Made by a program: the position numbers and the translations under genes
NCBI RefSeq assembly: GCF_900090275.1
Contig: NZ_LT607755.1
Coordinates: forward strand, 1 to 64,000
Origin: Micromonospora zamorensis
GTDB taxonomy: Bacteria; Actinomycetota; Actinomycetes; Mycobacteriales; Micromonosporaceae
Length of the DNA: 64,000 nucleotides
Direction of reading: 5' to 3'
Shown: piece after piece, positions 47,609 to 57,918 of the stretch
Position numbering within the stretch: position 1 is the stretch's first letter
Layout of the letters: the number at the start of each line of letters is the position of its first letter
The notes under the pieces: generated by a model
Told to the model about the DNA's origin: nothing
Database searches by the model: none
The model's input: the letters and a program-made list of their open reading frames with translations, nothing else

Positions 47609-48049
47609 CCCAAACGAAATTGCCGCAGCAGTGGTGACGAACACGATCTGCAGGACCGTGCGCTGTGCGAGCGGGGTGACGGGACGCCCGGCGAGGGTGA
47701 GCCTCCGGCGGGCGGCCGAGACGTTGGCCGGGAACATCGCCAGCATGAGCAGGGCGAGCCCGGCCGCCGCCACCCGGGCGGTCGCCGGGATCAGCAGGCC
47801 GACCGCGCCGACCAGCTCCAGCACGCCGGTGAGCGTGACCAGCAGATCCGGGCGGGGCAGCCGCGGCGGGACCATCGCGATCAGGTCCGCCCGGCGCTGA
47901 CCGACGAAGTGCGCGACGGCGGTCAGCGCGAACATCACGGCCAGCCCGACCCGTAGTGCGGGATGCCAACCATCCAGTGCGGAGATGCCGGCCAGGCCGG
48001 CGATTCGGGCCAGCGCGGTGCCGACGACCAGAGCGATCAGGGGTGCCAT
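47603..48049 (-). CDS. DoxX-family membrane protein
   Basis: 148 residues, four membrane helices. VGLAVMFALTAVAHFVGQRRADLIAMVPPRLPRPDLLVTLTGVLELVGAVGLLIP is typical of DoxX proteins. In mycobacteria a DoxX protein works with a thiosulfate sulfurtransferase and superoxide dismutase in redox balance, but the family is broad. ATG 48049 has GAGGAGG upstream. It is divergent from a TetR gene with two operators in the shared 83-bp region, and its stop overlaps the MarR operator. Confidence 0.8.
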   Translation of the reverse strand: MAPLIALVVGTALARIAGLAGISALDGWHPALRVGLAVMFALTAVAHFVGQRRADLIAMVPPRLPRPDLLVTLTGVLELVGAVGLLIPATARVAAAGLALLMLAMFPANVSAARRRLTLAGRPVTPLAQRTVLQIVFVTTAAAISFGP

Positions 48050-48069
48050 CGAAAACCTCCTCGGTGAAA

Positions 48070-48121
48070 CTTGTCAGTGACAAGATTGCGCGCCGGGGGA
48101 GCATCTTGTCAATGACAAGAT
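48070..48121. promoter_or_regulatory. Two TetR-type operators between doxX and tetR
   Basis: CTTGTCA-G-TGACAAG at 48070-48084 and ATCTTGTCA-A-TGACAAGAT at 48103-48121 share the core CTTGTCA-N-TGACAAG. Their centres are 35 bp apart. The second overlaps the start of a -10-like TAGGAT (48121-48126), 6 bp before the tetR ATG. They very likely let TetR repress both divergent genes. Confidence 0.8.
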
Positions 48122-48132
48122 AGGATTGGGGC

Positions 48133-48690
48133 ATGACCGAGACGCGTGCGTACCATCACGGCGACCTGCGCCGCGCCCTGCTCGCCGCAGCTCTGGAGGC
48201 CATCGCGGAGGTCGGGCCCGCCGCGCTGAGTCTGCGCGACCTCGCCCGTCGGGCCGGTGTCTCGCACGCCGCGCCCGCGCACCACTTCGGCGACAAGGCG
48301 GGCCTGCTCACCGCGCTTGCCGCCCAGGGCTTCGACCTGCTGGCGCAGAAGCTCATCGAAGCGGACGACGTGCTGGAGGCCGGCGTCGCGTACGTCGATT
48401 TCGCCGTCACGCACCGCGCGTACTTCGAGGTGATGTTCCGGCCCGAGCTCTACCGGGCCGACGACGCCGAGCTGATCGCGGCCCGGGAGCGCTCCGGCGC
48501 CGCGCTCCGTTCCGGGGTGGCCACCCTGCCCACCGGTGGCGCCCCGGGTGACACCGACCGGGACGCGCTCGCCGCCTGGTCGATTGCGCACGGCTTCGCC
48601 ACCCTCTGGCTGGCCGGCGCGCTGCCCGAGCGGGTGGGCGACGACCCCCGCAAGGCAGCCCGCGAAGTCCTCCGCCGCCTGGCCACCTGA
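48133..48690 (+). CDS. TetR-family transcriptional regulator
   Basis: 185 residues. The DNA-binding domain reads RRALLAAALEAIAEVGPAALSLRDLARRAGVSHAAPAHHFGDKAGLLTALA. The C-terminal part (DFAVTHRAYFEVMFRPELY, AWSIAHGFATLWLAGALP) matches the TetR_C_33/WHG-domain group. ATG 48133 is preceded by TAGGAT at 7 bp, suggesting leaderless mRNA. The two inverted repeats upstream are probable operators; DoxX is the likely target. Confidence 0.88.
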   Translation: MTETRAYHHGDLRRALLAAALEAIAEVGPAALSLRDLARRAGVSHAAPAHHFGDKAGLLTALAAQGFDLLAQKLIEADDVLEAGVAYVDFAVTHRAYFEVMFRPELYRADDAELIAARERSGAALRSGVATLPTGGAPGDTDRDALAAWSIAHGFATLWLAGALPERVGDDPRKAAREVLRRLAT

Positions 48691-48728
48691 GGGCGCGGTG
48701 CCCCCGCCGACCTCGGCCTTTCTCGGTC

Positions 48729-48783
48729 GATCATGAAGTTATTGCCATGACACGCCGATGCGAGAGGCAATAACTTCATGATC
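48729..48783. terminator. 18-bp-arm hairpin between convergent tetR and guaB1
   Basis: GATCATGAAGTTATTGCC at 48729-48746 pairs exactly with 48766-48783 across a 19-nt loop. It is notably AT-rich for this genome. It separates two convergent genes and is probably a bidirectional terminator. Confidence 0.6.
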
Positions 48784-48803
48784 AACGAGGATGGGTGGTG
48801 GGG

Positions 48804-50315
<1,512 letters not shown>

Positions 50316-50325
50316 TCAGAGCTGG

Positions 50326-50922
50326 TCAGCCCACCAGGAGCGCCACGGCGAGCCCGGCCATCACGACGGCGATGACCGCGTCCAGCACCCGCCAGGCGCC
50401 AGCACGGGCGAGCAGCGGCGCGAGGCGCTGCGCGCCGACGCCGAGGGCGGTGAACCAGACCCCGCTGGCCAGGGCGGCTCCGGCACCGAACACCCACCGG
50501 TGCGGGTGCTGCTGGGCGACCCCGCCGAGCAGCAGCACGGTGTCCAGGTAGACGTGGGGGTTCAGGTAGGTGAAGGCGGCGCAGGCGAGCAGGGTCGCCC
50601 CCAGCGTGGCCGGCGGCCGCTCGGTGGGCAACAGGGTGCCGGGACGCAGCGCGCGGCGGGCGGCGAGCAGCGCGTAGCAGAGGAGGAACGCCGCGCCGCC
50701 CCACCGGATCGCCGCCAGGAGGCCCGGCCGACCCGTCACCAGCGTGCCGACCCCGGCCACGCCCGCCATGATCAGCAGCGCGTCCGACGCGGCGCAGGTC
50801 AGCACCACGGGTACGACATGCTCGCGGCGCAGGCCCTGACGCAGGACGAAGGCGTTCTGGGCGCCGATGGCGACGATGAGGGCGATGGAGATCGAGAAGC
50901 CGGCGACGGCGGAGGTGAGCAC
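50326..50922 (-). CDS. argO: LysE/ArgO-type amino-acid exporter
   Basis: 198 residues with six membrane helices. SISIALIVAIGAQNAFVLRQGLRREHV is the LysE signature, and AAFTYLNPHVYLDTVLLLGG follows the family pattern. LysE/ArgO proteins export excess lysine and arginine. It is divergent from an ArgP-like LysR gene, the classical pairing (lysE-lysG, argO-argP), which supports the assignment. Confidence 0.88.
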   Translation of the reverse strand: MLTSAVAGFSISIALIVAIGAQNAFVLRQGLRREHVVPVVLTCAASDALLIMAGVAGVGTLVTGRPGLLAAIRWGGAAFLLCYALLAARRALRPGTLLPTERPPATLGATLLACAAFTYLNPHVYLDTVLLLGGVAQQHPHRWVFGAGAALASGVWFTALGVGAQRLAPLLARAGAWRVLDAVIAVVMAGLAVALLVG

Positions 50923-50991
50923 GGATCGACGCTAGGGCTTTCGACCTCCACCAGTCCAACTAAAGATTCTGACGCAACTTAAGCTCTGCTT

Positions 50992-51885
50992 ATGGACGGT
51001 CTCGACTCGGCGCAGCTGCGCACGCTCGCCGCGGTGGTGTCGGAGGGCAGCTTCGACGCGGCGGCCCGGCTGCTGCACGTCACGCCGTCGGCGGTGAGTC
51101 AACGGATCAAAGCACTGGAGGAGACGGTCGGCCAGGTGCTGGTCCGCCGCGCCCGACCGTGCGTGGCGACCGACGCCGGCCGCCCACTGCTGCGCCTGGC
51201 AGGCCAGCTCACGCTGCTCGAACGGGAGGCACTGGCCGACGCCCGAGGCCCGCTGGCCGGTGGTGGCCGCGTCCGGGTCGCCGTGGTGGTCAACGCGGAC
51301 TCACTGGCCACCTGGTTCCCCGCCGCGCTGGCCCGGTTGCCGCAGGAGGCCGGGCTCTCCTTCGACCTGCGGCAGGACGACCAGGACCACACCGCCGAGC
51401 TGCTCCGGGACGGTTCGGTGACGGCGGCGGTCACCGCCCAGCGGGAGGCCGTGCAGGGCTGTCGTGTGCTGCAGCTCGGGGCCATGCGCTACCGCGCGCT
51501 GGCCACCCCGGAGTTCGCGTCGTCCCACTTCGCCGGGGGTTTAACCGCGTCCGCGCTGGCGGTCACGCCGCTGATCGTCTTCGACCGGAAGGACCGGGTG
51601 CAGCACCGCTTCATCCGTGCGGTGGCGGGCCGACCGCTCGACCCGCCGGTGCACTACGTGCCGTCGGTGCCGGCCATCAGCGAGGCCCTCCGGCTCGGGT
51701 TGGGCTGGAGCCTGGTGCCAGAGCAGATCGCCGAGGCCGACCTGGCCGCCGGTCGCTGCGTCGACCTCGTGCCGGGCCGACACCTGGACGTCCCGCTCCA
51801 CTGGCAGCACTGGCGACTGGAGTCGGACGTGCTGAACGCCCTGACCGCCGCCGTCCGCGCGGTCGCCGCCGAGAGCCTGCGCTGA
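50992..51885 (+). CDS. argP: LysR-family regulator ArgP/LysG
   Basis: 297 residues. DNA-binding domain AQLRTLAAVVSEGSFDAAARLLHVTPSAVSQRIKALEETVGQVLV, followed by an effector domain with LFDRKDRVQHRF-like segment (VFDRKDRVQHRFIRAV) and PSVPAISEALRLGLGWSLVPE, both typical of ArgP/LysG. It should switch on the divergent exporter when lysine or arginine is high. The 69-bp shared region includes an AT-richer stretch around 50958-50985 where LysR boxes would lie. Confidence 0.88.
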   Translation: MDGLDSAQLRTLAAVVSEGSFDAAARLLHVTPSAVSQRIKALEETVGQVLVRRARPCVATDAGRPLLRLAGQLTLLEREALADARGPLAGGGRVRVAVVVNADSLATWFPAALARLPQEAGLSFDLRQDDQDHTAELLRDGSVTAAVTAQREAVQGCRVLQLGAMRYRALATPEFASSHFAGGLTASALAVTPLIVFDRKDRVQHRFIRAVAGRPLDPPVHYVPSVPAISEALRLGLGWSLVPEQIAEADLAAGRCVDLVPGRHLDVPLHWQHWRLESDVLNALTAAVRAVAAESLR

Positions 51886-51889
51886 CCGC

Positions 51890-51920
51890 CGGCCCCGTCT
51901 AACCCGGCACGTCGGGGCCG
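51890..51920. terminator. Hairpin between convergent argP and the carboxylase gene
   Basis: CGGCCCCG (51890-51897) pairs with CGGGGCCG (51913-51920) across a 15-nt loop, just after the argP stop. It is a likely terminator. Confidence 0.45.
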
Positions 51921-51960
51921 ATCGCCCGCCGCAGCCGTCAGGGGCCTTCCGGGCAGTCGC

Positions 51961-53712
51961 TCAGGCGATGGTGCAGATGGGGGCGCCGGCGGTGATCACG
52001 GCGCCGACCTCGGCGCTGAGACCGCTGACCGTACCCGCCTTGTGGGCGTGCAACGGCTGCTCCATCTTCATCGCCTCCAACACCACCACCAGGTCGCCCT
52101 CGGCCACGGTGTCGCCGTCCGCCACTGCGATCTTGACGATGGTGCCCTGCATCGGTGAGGCGAGAGTGTCGCCGCCGACCGGAGCGCCGGCCTTGGCACC
52201 GCCACCGCGCCGGCCCGCCTTGCGGGAGGCGGGTGCTGCGGTGGTCGTACTCCCGCCGAAGCTGGCGGGGAGGCTGACCTCGAGGCGCTTGCCACCCACC
52301 TCGACCACGACGGTCGCGCGTTCGGCCGGCGCCTCGGCGGTGCCGGCGGCGGCGGTGAACGGCGGCACGGTGTTGTGGAACTCCGTCTCGATCCACCGGG
52401 TGTGCACGCTGAACGGCTCGGCGGTGAACGCCTCGTCTCGCACGACCAGCCGGTGGAACGGCAGCGCGGTGGCCATGCCGTCGAGGACCATCTCGTCCAG
52501 CGCGCGACGGGCGCGCTCCAGCGCCTCGGTCCGCGTCTCACCGGTGATGATCACCTTGGCGAGCAGCGAGTCGAAGTTGCCGCCGATCACGTCGCCGGCC
52601 GAGATGCCAGTGTCGACCCGCACGCCCGGGCCGGTGGGCAGCCGCAGTGCGGTGACCGTGCCCGGGGCCGGCAGGAAGTTGCGGCCCGGGTCCTCGCCGT
52701 TGATCCGGAACTCGATGGAGTGCCCACGCGGCGTCGGGTCCTCGGTGATCCGCAGCTTCTCACCGTCGGCGATCCGGAACTGCTCGCGGACCAGGTCGAT
52801 GCCGGCGGTCTCCTCGGTGACCGGGTGCTCGACCTGGAGTCGGGTGTTGACCTCCAGGAAGGAGATGGTGCCGTCCACGCCGACCAGGTATTCGACAGTG
52901 CCGGCGCCGTGGTAACCGGCTTCGCGGCAGATCGCCTTGGCGCTGTCGTGGATCTGGGCCCGCTGGGCGTCGCTGAGGAACGGCGCGGGAGCCTCCTCCA
53001 CGAGCTTCTGGTGCCGACGCTGCAACGAGCAGTCCCGGGTGCCGACCACGATCACGTTGCCGTGCTGGTCGGCGAGGACCTGCGCCTCGACGTGCCGGGG
53101 CTTGTCCAGGTAACGCTCGACGAAGCACTCGCCCCGGCCGAACGCCGCGACCGCCTCCCGGGTGGCCGACTCGAAGAGCTGCGGGATCTCCTCCATCGTC
53201 CGGGCGACCTTGAGGCCGCGTCCGCCGCCACCGAAGGCGGCCTTGATGGCGACCGGCAGGCCGTGGTCGACGGCGAACGCCATCACCTCGTCCGGGTTGG
53301 CCACCGGGTCCGGGGTGCCCGGCACCAGCGGAGCGCCGGCGCGCTGGGCGATGTGCCGCGCGGTCACCTTGTCGCCCAGGTCGCGGATCGCCTGCGGGGT
53401 GGGGCCGATCCAGGTCAGCCCGGCGTCGATGACAGCCTGGGCGAAGTCGGCGTTCTCGGAGAGGAAGCCGTAGCCGGGGTGCACGGCGTCGGCGCCGGAC
53501 CGGGCGGCGACGTCGAGCAGTTTGTCGATGCGCAGGTACGTCTCGGTCGCGCTGTCGCCGCCGAGCGCGTACGCCTCGTCCGCGAGAGTGGCGTGCAGGG
53601 CGTCACGGTCGGAGTCCGCGTACACGGCGACGCTGTCCAGACCGGCGTCGCGGCACGCACGAATCACCCGGACGGCGATCTCGCCGCGGTTGGCGATGAG
53701 TACCTTGCGCAC
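51961..53712 (-). CDS. Acyl-CoA carboxylase alpha subunit (biotin carboxylase plus biotin carrier), AccA3-like
   Basis: 583 residues. The biotin-carboxylase part begins [21 protein letters not shown], with the ATP-grasp glycine loop [13 protein letters not shown] and catalytic [16 protein letters not shown] short linker rich in Ala/Thr/Lys leads to the carrier domain with the biotinylated lysine in EAMKMEQP. It loads CO2 on biotin for acetyl- or propionyl-CoA carboxylase complexes with separate beta and epsilon chains; accE is at 61.1 kb, no beta gene is in the window. GTG 53712 has GGAGGAG upstream. The order accA-maf-accE follows M. tuberculosis. Confidence 0.92.
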   Translation of the reverse strand: MRKVLIANRGEIAVRVIRACRDAGLDSVAVYADSDRDALHATLADEAYALGGDSATETYLRIDKLLDVAARSGADAVHPGYGFLSENADFAQAVIDAGLTWIGPTPQAIRDLGDKVTARHIAQRAGAPLVPGTPDPVANPDEVMAFAVDHGLPVAIKAAFGGGGRGLKVARTMEEIPQLFESATREAVAAFGRGECFVERYLDKPRHVEAQVLADQHGNVIVVGTRDCSLQRRHQKLVEEAPAPFLSDAQRAQIHDSAKAICREAGYHGAGTVEYLVGVDGTISFLEVNTRLQVEHPVTEETAGIDLVREQFRIADGEKLRITEDPTPRGHSIEFRINGEDPGRNFLPAPGTVTALRLPTGPGVRVDTGISAGDVIGGNFDSLLAKVIITGETRTEALERARRALDEMVLDGMATALPFHRLVVRDEAFTAEPFSVHTRWIETEFHNTVPPFTAAAGTAEAPAERATVVVEVGGKRLEVSLPASFGGSTTTAAPASRKAGRRGGGAKAGAPVGGDTLASPMQGTIVKIAVADGDTVAEGDLVVVLEAMKMEQPLHAHKAGTVSGLSAEVGAVITAGAPICTIA

Positions 53713-53845
53713 CTTCGTGGCTCCTCCCGGGCAGGTTACTGACGGGGAGTGTATCGGCCACCCTGCTGGCCCTAACGATCGCTCAGTGTGGGATGCCGCA
53801 CTGTGCCGCAACGCTCTAGTCAAACTTGTCTATTACGCTTGTGTG

Positions 53846-54472
53846 GTGTCTTCGACTCGATTGATGATCCTCGGTCTGGTGCGGTGGATGCAGCCCGTGC
53901 ACGGCTACGACGTGCGCCGTGAGCTGCTGAGCTGGGGTGCCGACAAGTGGGCGAACGTGCAGCCCGGCTCGATCTATCACGCCCTGCGCAAGCTCAGCGA
54001 GGAAGGGCTGCTCAGGGCCGTTGCCACCGAGCAGGTCGGTGCCCGTCCGGCGCGGACCACGTACGAGGTGACGCCGGTGGGGGAGGACGAGTTCCAGACG
54101 TTGCTGCGCGGCTTCTGGTGGGGCCTGTCCGAGCCGCTGGACCCGTTCTCCGCGGCGTTCGGCTTCCTGCCGGCGCTGCCCCGCACCGAGGCGGCGGCGG
54201 CCCTACGGAACCGGGCCAACCTGCTGCGCGCCAGCGTCGCCTCGATGCGTGCCTCGTTGGAGTCCGACTGGATGCGCAAGAGCAAGCCGGTGCACGTCGG
54301 TTGGTTGTTCGAACTCTGGTCGGAGCGGGCGGAGGCTGAGCTGGGCTGGTGCGAGCGGATCGCGGAACGGATCGAATCCGGTGTGTCGTACCTGCCTGCT
54401 GAGCTGGAGAACGCCGAAGGTTGGTCGGGTTGGGGGAACGACGGGGACCCGCCGGGCTCGAACGCGAAATAA
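53846..54472 (+). CDS. PadR-family regulator with C-terminal dimerisation domain
   Basis: 208 residues, long PadR form. DNA-binding: LMILGLVRWMQPVHGYDVRRELLSWGADKWANVQPGSIYHALRKLSEEGLL, with a wing of PARTTYEVTPVGEDEF. The C-terminal part is a helical dimerisation region (AAALRNRANLLRASVASMRASLE). GTG 53846 is preferred, with TATTAC about 10 bp upstream as a possible -10. It lies directly before a DrrAB-type exporter operon, which it probably represses. Confidence 0.88.
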   Translation: MSSTRLMILGLVRWMQPVHGYDVRRELLSWGADKWANVQPGSIYHALRKLSEEGLLRAVATEQVGARPARTTYEVTPVGEDEFQTLLRGFWWGLSEPLDPFSAAFGFLPALPRTEAAAALRNRANLLRASVASMRASLESDWMRKSKPVHVGWLFELWSERAEAELGWCERIAERIESGVSYLPAELENAEGWSGWGNDGDPPGSNAK

Positions 54473-54508
54473 TCAACGTTGACCATAGAAGCTATATCGC
54501 GTTAGCCT
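54473..54508 (+). promoter_or_regulatory. Promoter of the drrAB-type operon with overlapping palindrome
   Basis: TTGACC (54479-54484), 18 bp, then TAGCCT (54503-54508) fit a housekeeping promoter. The palindrome TCAACGTTGA (54473-54482) overlaps the -35 box, and ATAG-AAG-CTAT (54485-54495) lies in the spacer. These are good candidates for the PadR operator; PadR's own stop codon abuts the palindrome. Confidence 0.6.
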
Positions 54509-54593
54509 GCTGACGGCACAGCGGGGGAGTGCGCCGTCCGGCGTCGTCCCACTCGGAGGTCGGCCCGGCCGACCCGAACGACCAGGAGCAGAG

Positions 54594-55553
54594 ATGATCG
54601 AGACCAGGGGGCTGCGGAAGTCCTTCCGCTCCCGCGCGGGTCGAGAGACGAAGACGGTGGACGCCGTGCGGGGCGTCGACCTCAAGGTCACCGAGGGCGA
54701 GATCTTCGGCTTTCTCGGCCCGAACGGCGCAGGCAAGACCACCACGCTGCGGATGCTCGCCACGCTGATCGAGCCGGACGGCGGCGACGCCACCATCGCC
54801 GGCGCCGACCTGCGCAAGGACCCGGCCGAGGTGCGCCGACGGATCGGCTACGTCCCGCAGGGCGGCAGCACCTGGGACGAGTCCACCGCCCGCGAGGAGT
54901 TGGTGCTGCACGCCCGCATGTACGGCATCGGCAAGGCCGACGCGCAGCGCCGCGCCGCCCGCGCGCTGGACGCCTTCCAGCTCACCGAGTACGCCGACCG
55001 CAAGTGCAAGACCTACTCCGGTGGACAGCGCCGGCGGGTCGAGATCGCGCTCGGCATCATCCACGAGCCGAAGATCGTCTTCCTGGACGAACCGACCACC
55101 GGCCTCGACCCGCAGAGCCGCGCGCACATGTGGGACGAGATCCGGAGGCTGCGCAACGACGGGATGACCGTCTTCATCACCACGCACTACCTGGACGAGG
55201 CCGACGCGCTCTGCGACCGGATCGCGATCATGGACAACGGCGAGATCGTGGCCGAGGGCACCCCCGCCGAGCTCAAGCGGGAGATCTCCGGCGACGTCGT
55301 GCTGGTCGGCCTCGACCTGGCCGCGACCCCGCAGGCCGCCCAGTCGCTCGACGGCGAGGCGTACGTCAACAAACTGGAAACCGTCGACGAGGGCGGCCTG
55401 CGCCTCTACGTCGACGAAGGCGCCACCGCCATCCCGCAGGTGCTACGCCGACTCGACCACGCAGGCCTGGAGCTGCGCTCGATCGAGCTGCACCGACCCA
55501 GCCTGGACGACGTCTTCCTCACCAAGACCGGCCGCTCGCTGCGCGAGTCCTGA
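54594..55553 (+). CDS. DrrA-type ABC exporter ATP-binding protein
   Basis: 319 residues. Walker A GPNGAGKTTTLRML, Q-loop YVPQGGSTWDE, signature YSGGQRRRVEIALGI, Walker B IVFLDEPTTGLDP, H-loop THYLDEADALCDRIA. The C-terminal extension ending SLDDVFLTKTGRSLRES is typical of daunorubicin-resistance (DrrA) ATPases. ATG 54594 has AGGAG 6 nt upstream. Its last 22 bases are repeated twice downstream. It works with the permease encoded 94 bp further on. Substrate unknown. Confidence 0.9.
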   Translation: MIETRGLRKSFRSRAGRETKTVDAVRGVDLKVTEGEIFGFLGPNGAGKTTTLRMLATLIEPDGGDATIAGADLRKDPAEVRRRIGYVPQGGSTWDESTAREELVLHARMYGIGKADAQRRAARALDAFQLTEYADRKCKTYSGGQRRRVEIALGIIHEPKIVFLDEPTTGLDPQSRAHMWDEIRRLRNDGMTVFITTHYLDEADALCDRIAIMDNGEIVAEGTPAELKREISGDVVLVGLDLAATPQAAQSLDGEAYVNKLETVDEGGLRLYVDEGATAIPQVLRRLDHAGLELRSIELHRPSLDDVFLTKTGRSLRES

Positions 55554-55630
55554 CCAGCAGCGGGCCGGGCTCTTCTACCGGCACCGCTCGCTGCGCGAGT
55601 CCTGACCACCGCTCGCTGCGCGAGTCCTGA
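55532..55630 (+). repeat. Three copies of the last 22 bp of the ATPase gene
   Basis: A 22-bp unit, CCGCTCGCTGCGCGAGTCCTGA with flanks, occurs at 55532-55553 (the true end of the gene, SLRES-stop), 55584-55605 and 55609-55630. The repeats are perfect over 22 bp. Each copy includes the stop codon. It looks like a local slippage or duplication product in the gap before the permease gene. CGCTCGCTGCGCGAG is itself partly self-complementary. Confidence 0.8.
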
Positions 55631-55647
55631 TCACCCGGAGACCACTC

Positions 55648-56403
55648 ATGAAATTCGCCCGTGACACGTGGCTGATCTTCCAGCGGCAGACCCAGTTGCT
55701 GCTGCGCAACCCGGTCTGGGTCTTCGTCGGCGTCTTCCAGCCGGTGATGTACCTGCTGCTCTTCGCCCCGCTGCTCAAGCCAGCCCTGAACGCACCCACC
55801 CAGGCCGCCGCCTACAAGATCTTCGTACCCGGTCTGCTCGTCCTGCTGGCCATCTTCGGTGGCCTGTTCCAGGGCTTCGGCCTCATCGCCGAGCTGCGAG
55901 CCGGGGTCATCGAACGCTCCCGGGTCACCCCGATCAGCCGGCTCGCCCTGCTGCTCGGCCGCTCGCTGCGCGACGTGGTCTCACTTCTCGTGCAGGCCGT
56001 CATCATCACCCTGTTGGCGCTCCTGTTCGACCTGCGGGTGTTCATCGGTGACCTGCTACTGGCGTACCTGATGCTCGCCCTCATCGCCCTCATGACCTCG
56101 GCCGTCTCCTACGGCGTGGCGCTCAAGGTCAAGAGCGAGGACGCGCTGGCCCCCCTGATGAACACCGTGGCACAGCCGGTGCTGCTGCTGTCCGGCATCC
56201 TGCTGCCGCTGACGTTCGCGCCCGGTTGGTTGCAGGGCATCGCCGACTGGAACCCGTTCTCCTGGGCGGTCGACGGCACCCGCGCGTTGTTCGCCGGTGA
56301 CCTGGGCAGCGACAAGGTCTGGCAGGGCCTGAGCATCACCGCGGTGCTCGCCGTGCTGGGCGTCTACTGGGCGGCACGTCAGTTCGCCCGCAGCGTCCGC
56401 TAG
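55648..56403 (+). CDS. DrrB-type ABC exporter permease
   Basis: 251 residues, ABC-2 type permease with six helices. It starts FARDTWLIFQRQTQLLLRNPVWVFVGVFQPVMYLLLFAPLL; the conserved GLIAELRAGVIERSRVTPISRLALLLGRSLRDV segment and PLTFAPGWLQGIADWNPFSWAVDGTRALF complete the DrrB pattern. ATG 55648 has GGAGA upstream. It forms the exporter with the preceding ATPase under PadR control. Confidence 0.88.
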   Translation: MKFARDTWLIFQRQTQLLLRNPVWVFVGVFQPVMYLLLFAPLLKPALNAPTQAAAYKIFVPGLLVLLAIFGGLFQGFGLIAELRAGVIERSRVTPISRLALLLGRSLRDVVSLLVQAVIITLLALLFDLRVFIGDLLLAYLMLALIALMTSAVSYGVALKVKSEDALAPLMNTVAQPVLLLSGILLPLTFAPGWLQGIADWNPFSWAVDGTRALFAGDLGSDKVWQGLSITAVLAVLGVYWAARQFARSVR

Positions 56404-56461
56404 AAGCTGGCCGGCCTGCCGGCCTGCCTGCCTGGGGCTGTCCTGGCTTGCCTGCTCGCCC

Positions 56462-56539
56462 TTGATCGACTCGGTTTCCTGGAAGTCGGGGTGTCCTACC
56501 GCGTGGGATGCCGCGACTTCCAGGAACTCGAGTGGATCA
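56462..56539. repeat. 78-bp palindromic intergenic element, copy 1
   Basis: Starts TTGATCGACTCGGTTTCCTG and ends near its complement; the outer 26 bases pair with 23 matches. It has the same length and largely the same sequence as the element at 57919-57996. It fills the gap between the convergent permease and O-methyltransferase genes. It resembles a REP-like element or a bidirectional terminator. Confidence 0.65.
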
Positions 56540-56545
56540 TCGCGC

Positions 56546-57199
56546 TCAGCGCACCCGGGCGAGGGTGAGACCGTCCGCGATCGGCAGCATCACCGGGTCC
56601 ACCCGTACGTCGGCGAGCACCTCGTCGTTGAAGGCGGCGATGGCGCGGTCGCCTTCGTTCTGCGGCGCGAGGATCCGCCCGCCGCGCAGAACGTTGTCGA
56701 CCGCGATCACTCCACCGGGTCGCATCCGGGGCACCAACTCGGCCCAGTAGACCGGGTAGCCCGTCTTGTCGGCGTCGATGAACGCAAAGTCCAGGTAGCG
56801 CTCGTGCGGCAACTCCCGCAACGTTTCCCCGGCCGGGCCGATCCGCAGGTCGATCCGGTCCTGCACACCGGCACGCGCCCAGTAGCGCCGGGCGATGCCG
56901 GTGAACTCCTCGGAGATGTCGAAGCAGGTCAGTTGCCCACCGTCGGGTAGCCCACGGGCGATCGCCAGCGACGACAGCCCGGTGAACGTGCCGATCTCGA
57001 CGGCCTGCCGCACGTCGAGGAGCCGGGTCAGGAAGGTCAGGAAGGCCGCCTGCTCCGGTGCCACCTGCATGGAGGCGTGCTCCGGCAACACCGACCGGGT
57101 TTCCTCGGCCAGGTCCTGGATGATCTCGTCGGGCGGAGCGCCGTGTGCGACAAGGTACGCGTGCAGCTCATCGGTGAGCGGGATCGACTTGGTGGTCAT
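56546..57199 (-). CDS. O-methyltransferase family 3 (CCoAOMT-like)
   Basis: 217 residues, SAM- and metal-dependent O-methyltransferase. SAM motif AVEIGTFTGLSSLAIARGLP, metal site DFAFIDADKTGY and VIAVDNVLRGGRI, with DPVMLPIADGLTLARVR at the end, are all standard for the family. Bacterial members methylate catechol-like compounds. It overlaps maf by 4 bp (ATGA), so they are co-translated. Physiological substrate unknown. Confidence 0.88.
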   Translation of the reverse strand: MTTKSIPLTDELHAYLVAHGAPPDEIIQDLAEETRSVLPEHASMQVAPEQAAFLTFLTRLLDVRQAVEIGTFTGLSSLAIARGLPDGGQLTCFDISEEFTGIARRYWARAGVQDRIDLRIGPAGETLRELPHERYLDFAFIDADKTGYPVYWAELVPRMRPGGVIAVDNVLRGGRILAPQNEGDRAIAAFNDEVLADVRVDPVMLPIADGLTLARVR

Positions 57200-57864
57200 G
57201 ACCGGACGTTACCGAGTGGCTCGACAGATTGGCCGCCCGGCGCGACCTTCGTCCAGAGGTCGGTGATCCGCAGATCGAGTTCGGCGAGGAGGCGGCGCAG
57301 CAGCGGCATCGACAACCCGACCACCGTGCCCGGGTCTCCCTCGATCCGCTCCACGAACGCCCCGCCGAGCCCGTCGATCGTGAACGCGCCGGCCACGGCC
57401 AGCGGCTCGCCACTGGCCACGTACGCGGCGATCTCGTCGTCACTGATGTCGGCAAAGTGGACGGTTGTCGAGGCGACCGCCTCCGCGCGTCGTCCGGCGA
57501 CGACGTCGATCAGGCAGTGCCCACTGTGCAGAACACCGCTGCGCCCCCGCATCCGCAGCCAACGTCGGGTCGCATCCGCCGGGTCCGCCGGCTTACCGAG
57601 GATCTCCCCGTCGAAGGCCAGCACTGAATCACAGCCGATCACCAGCGTCCGTTGATCGCTGGCCGGGCTCAGCCGGGTCAGCACCGCCTGGGCCTTGAGC
57701 CGCGCCAACTCCAGGCACAACTCCTCGGCCCGGTCGGTCACCACCAGGGATTCGTCCACCCCGCTGACCAGCACGTCCGGCTCGATGCCGGCGGCCTGGA
57801 GGGACTTACGACGGGCAGGGCTCGCCGAAGCGAGCACGAGGCGGAGCGGCAAAGAGTCAGACAC
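57196..57864 (-). CDS. maf: Maf-family nucleoside triphosphate pyrophosphatase
   Basis: 222 residues. Begins LPLRLVLASASPARRKSLQAAG (Maf signature SxSPRR/K), with the catalytic region VIGCDSVLAFDGEILGKPADPADA. EPLAVAGAFTIDGLGGAFVERIEGDPGTVVGLSMP is the conserved C-terminal part. Maf enzymes hydrolyse non-canonical or pyrimidine nucleotides to monophosphates. GTG 57864 lies 7 bp after TAACGT, possibly leaderless. It is next to accA/accE in mycobacteria also (Rv3282). Confidence 0.9.
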   Translation of the reverse strand: MSDSLPLRLVLASASPARRKSLQAAGIEPDVLVSGVDESLVVTDRAEELCLELARLKAQAVLTRLSPASDQRTLVIGCDSVLAFDGEILGKPADPADATRRWLRMRGRSGVLHSGHCLIDVVAGRRAEAVASTTVHFADISDDEIAAYVASGEPLAVAGAFTIDGLGGAFVERIEGDPGTVVGLSMPLLRRLLAELDLRITDLWTKVAPGGQSVEPLGNVRS

Positions 57865-57918
57865 GAGCCCGACGTTACCGGCAAGCCCTCCACCACGACT
57901 CAAGACTCGGGCTCGCCT

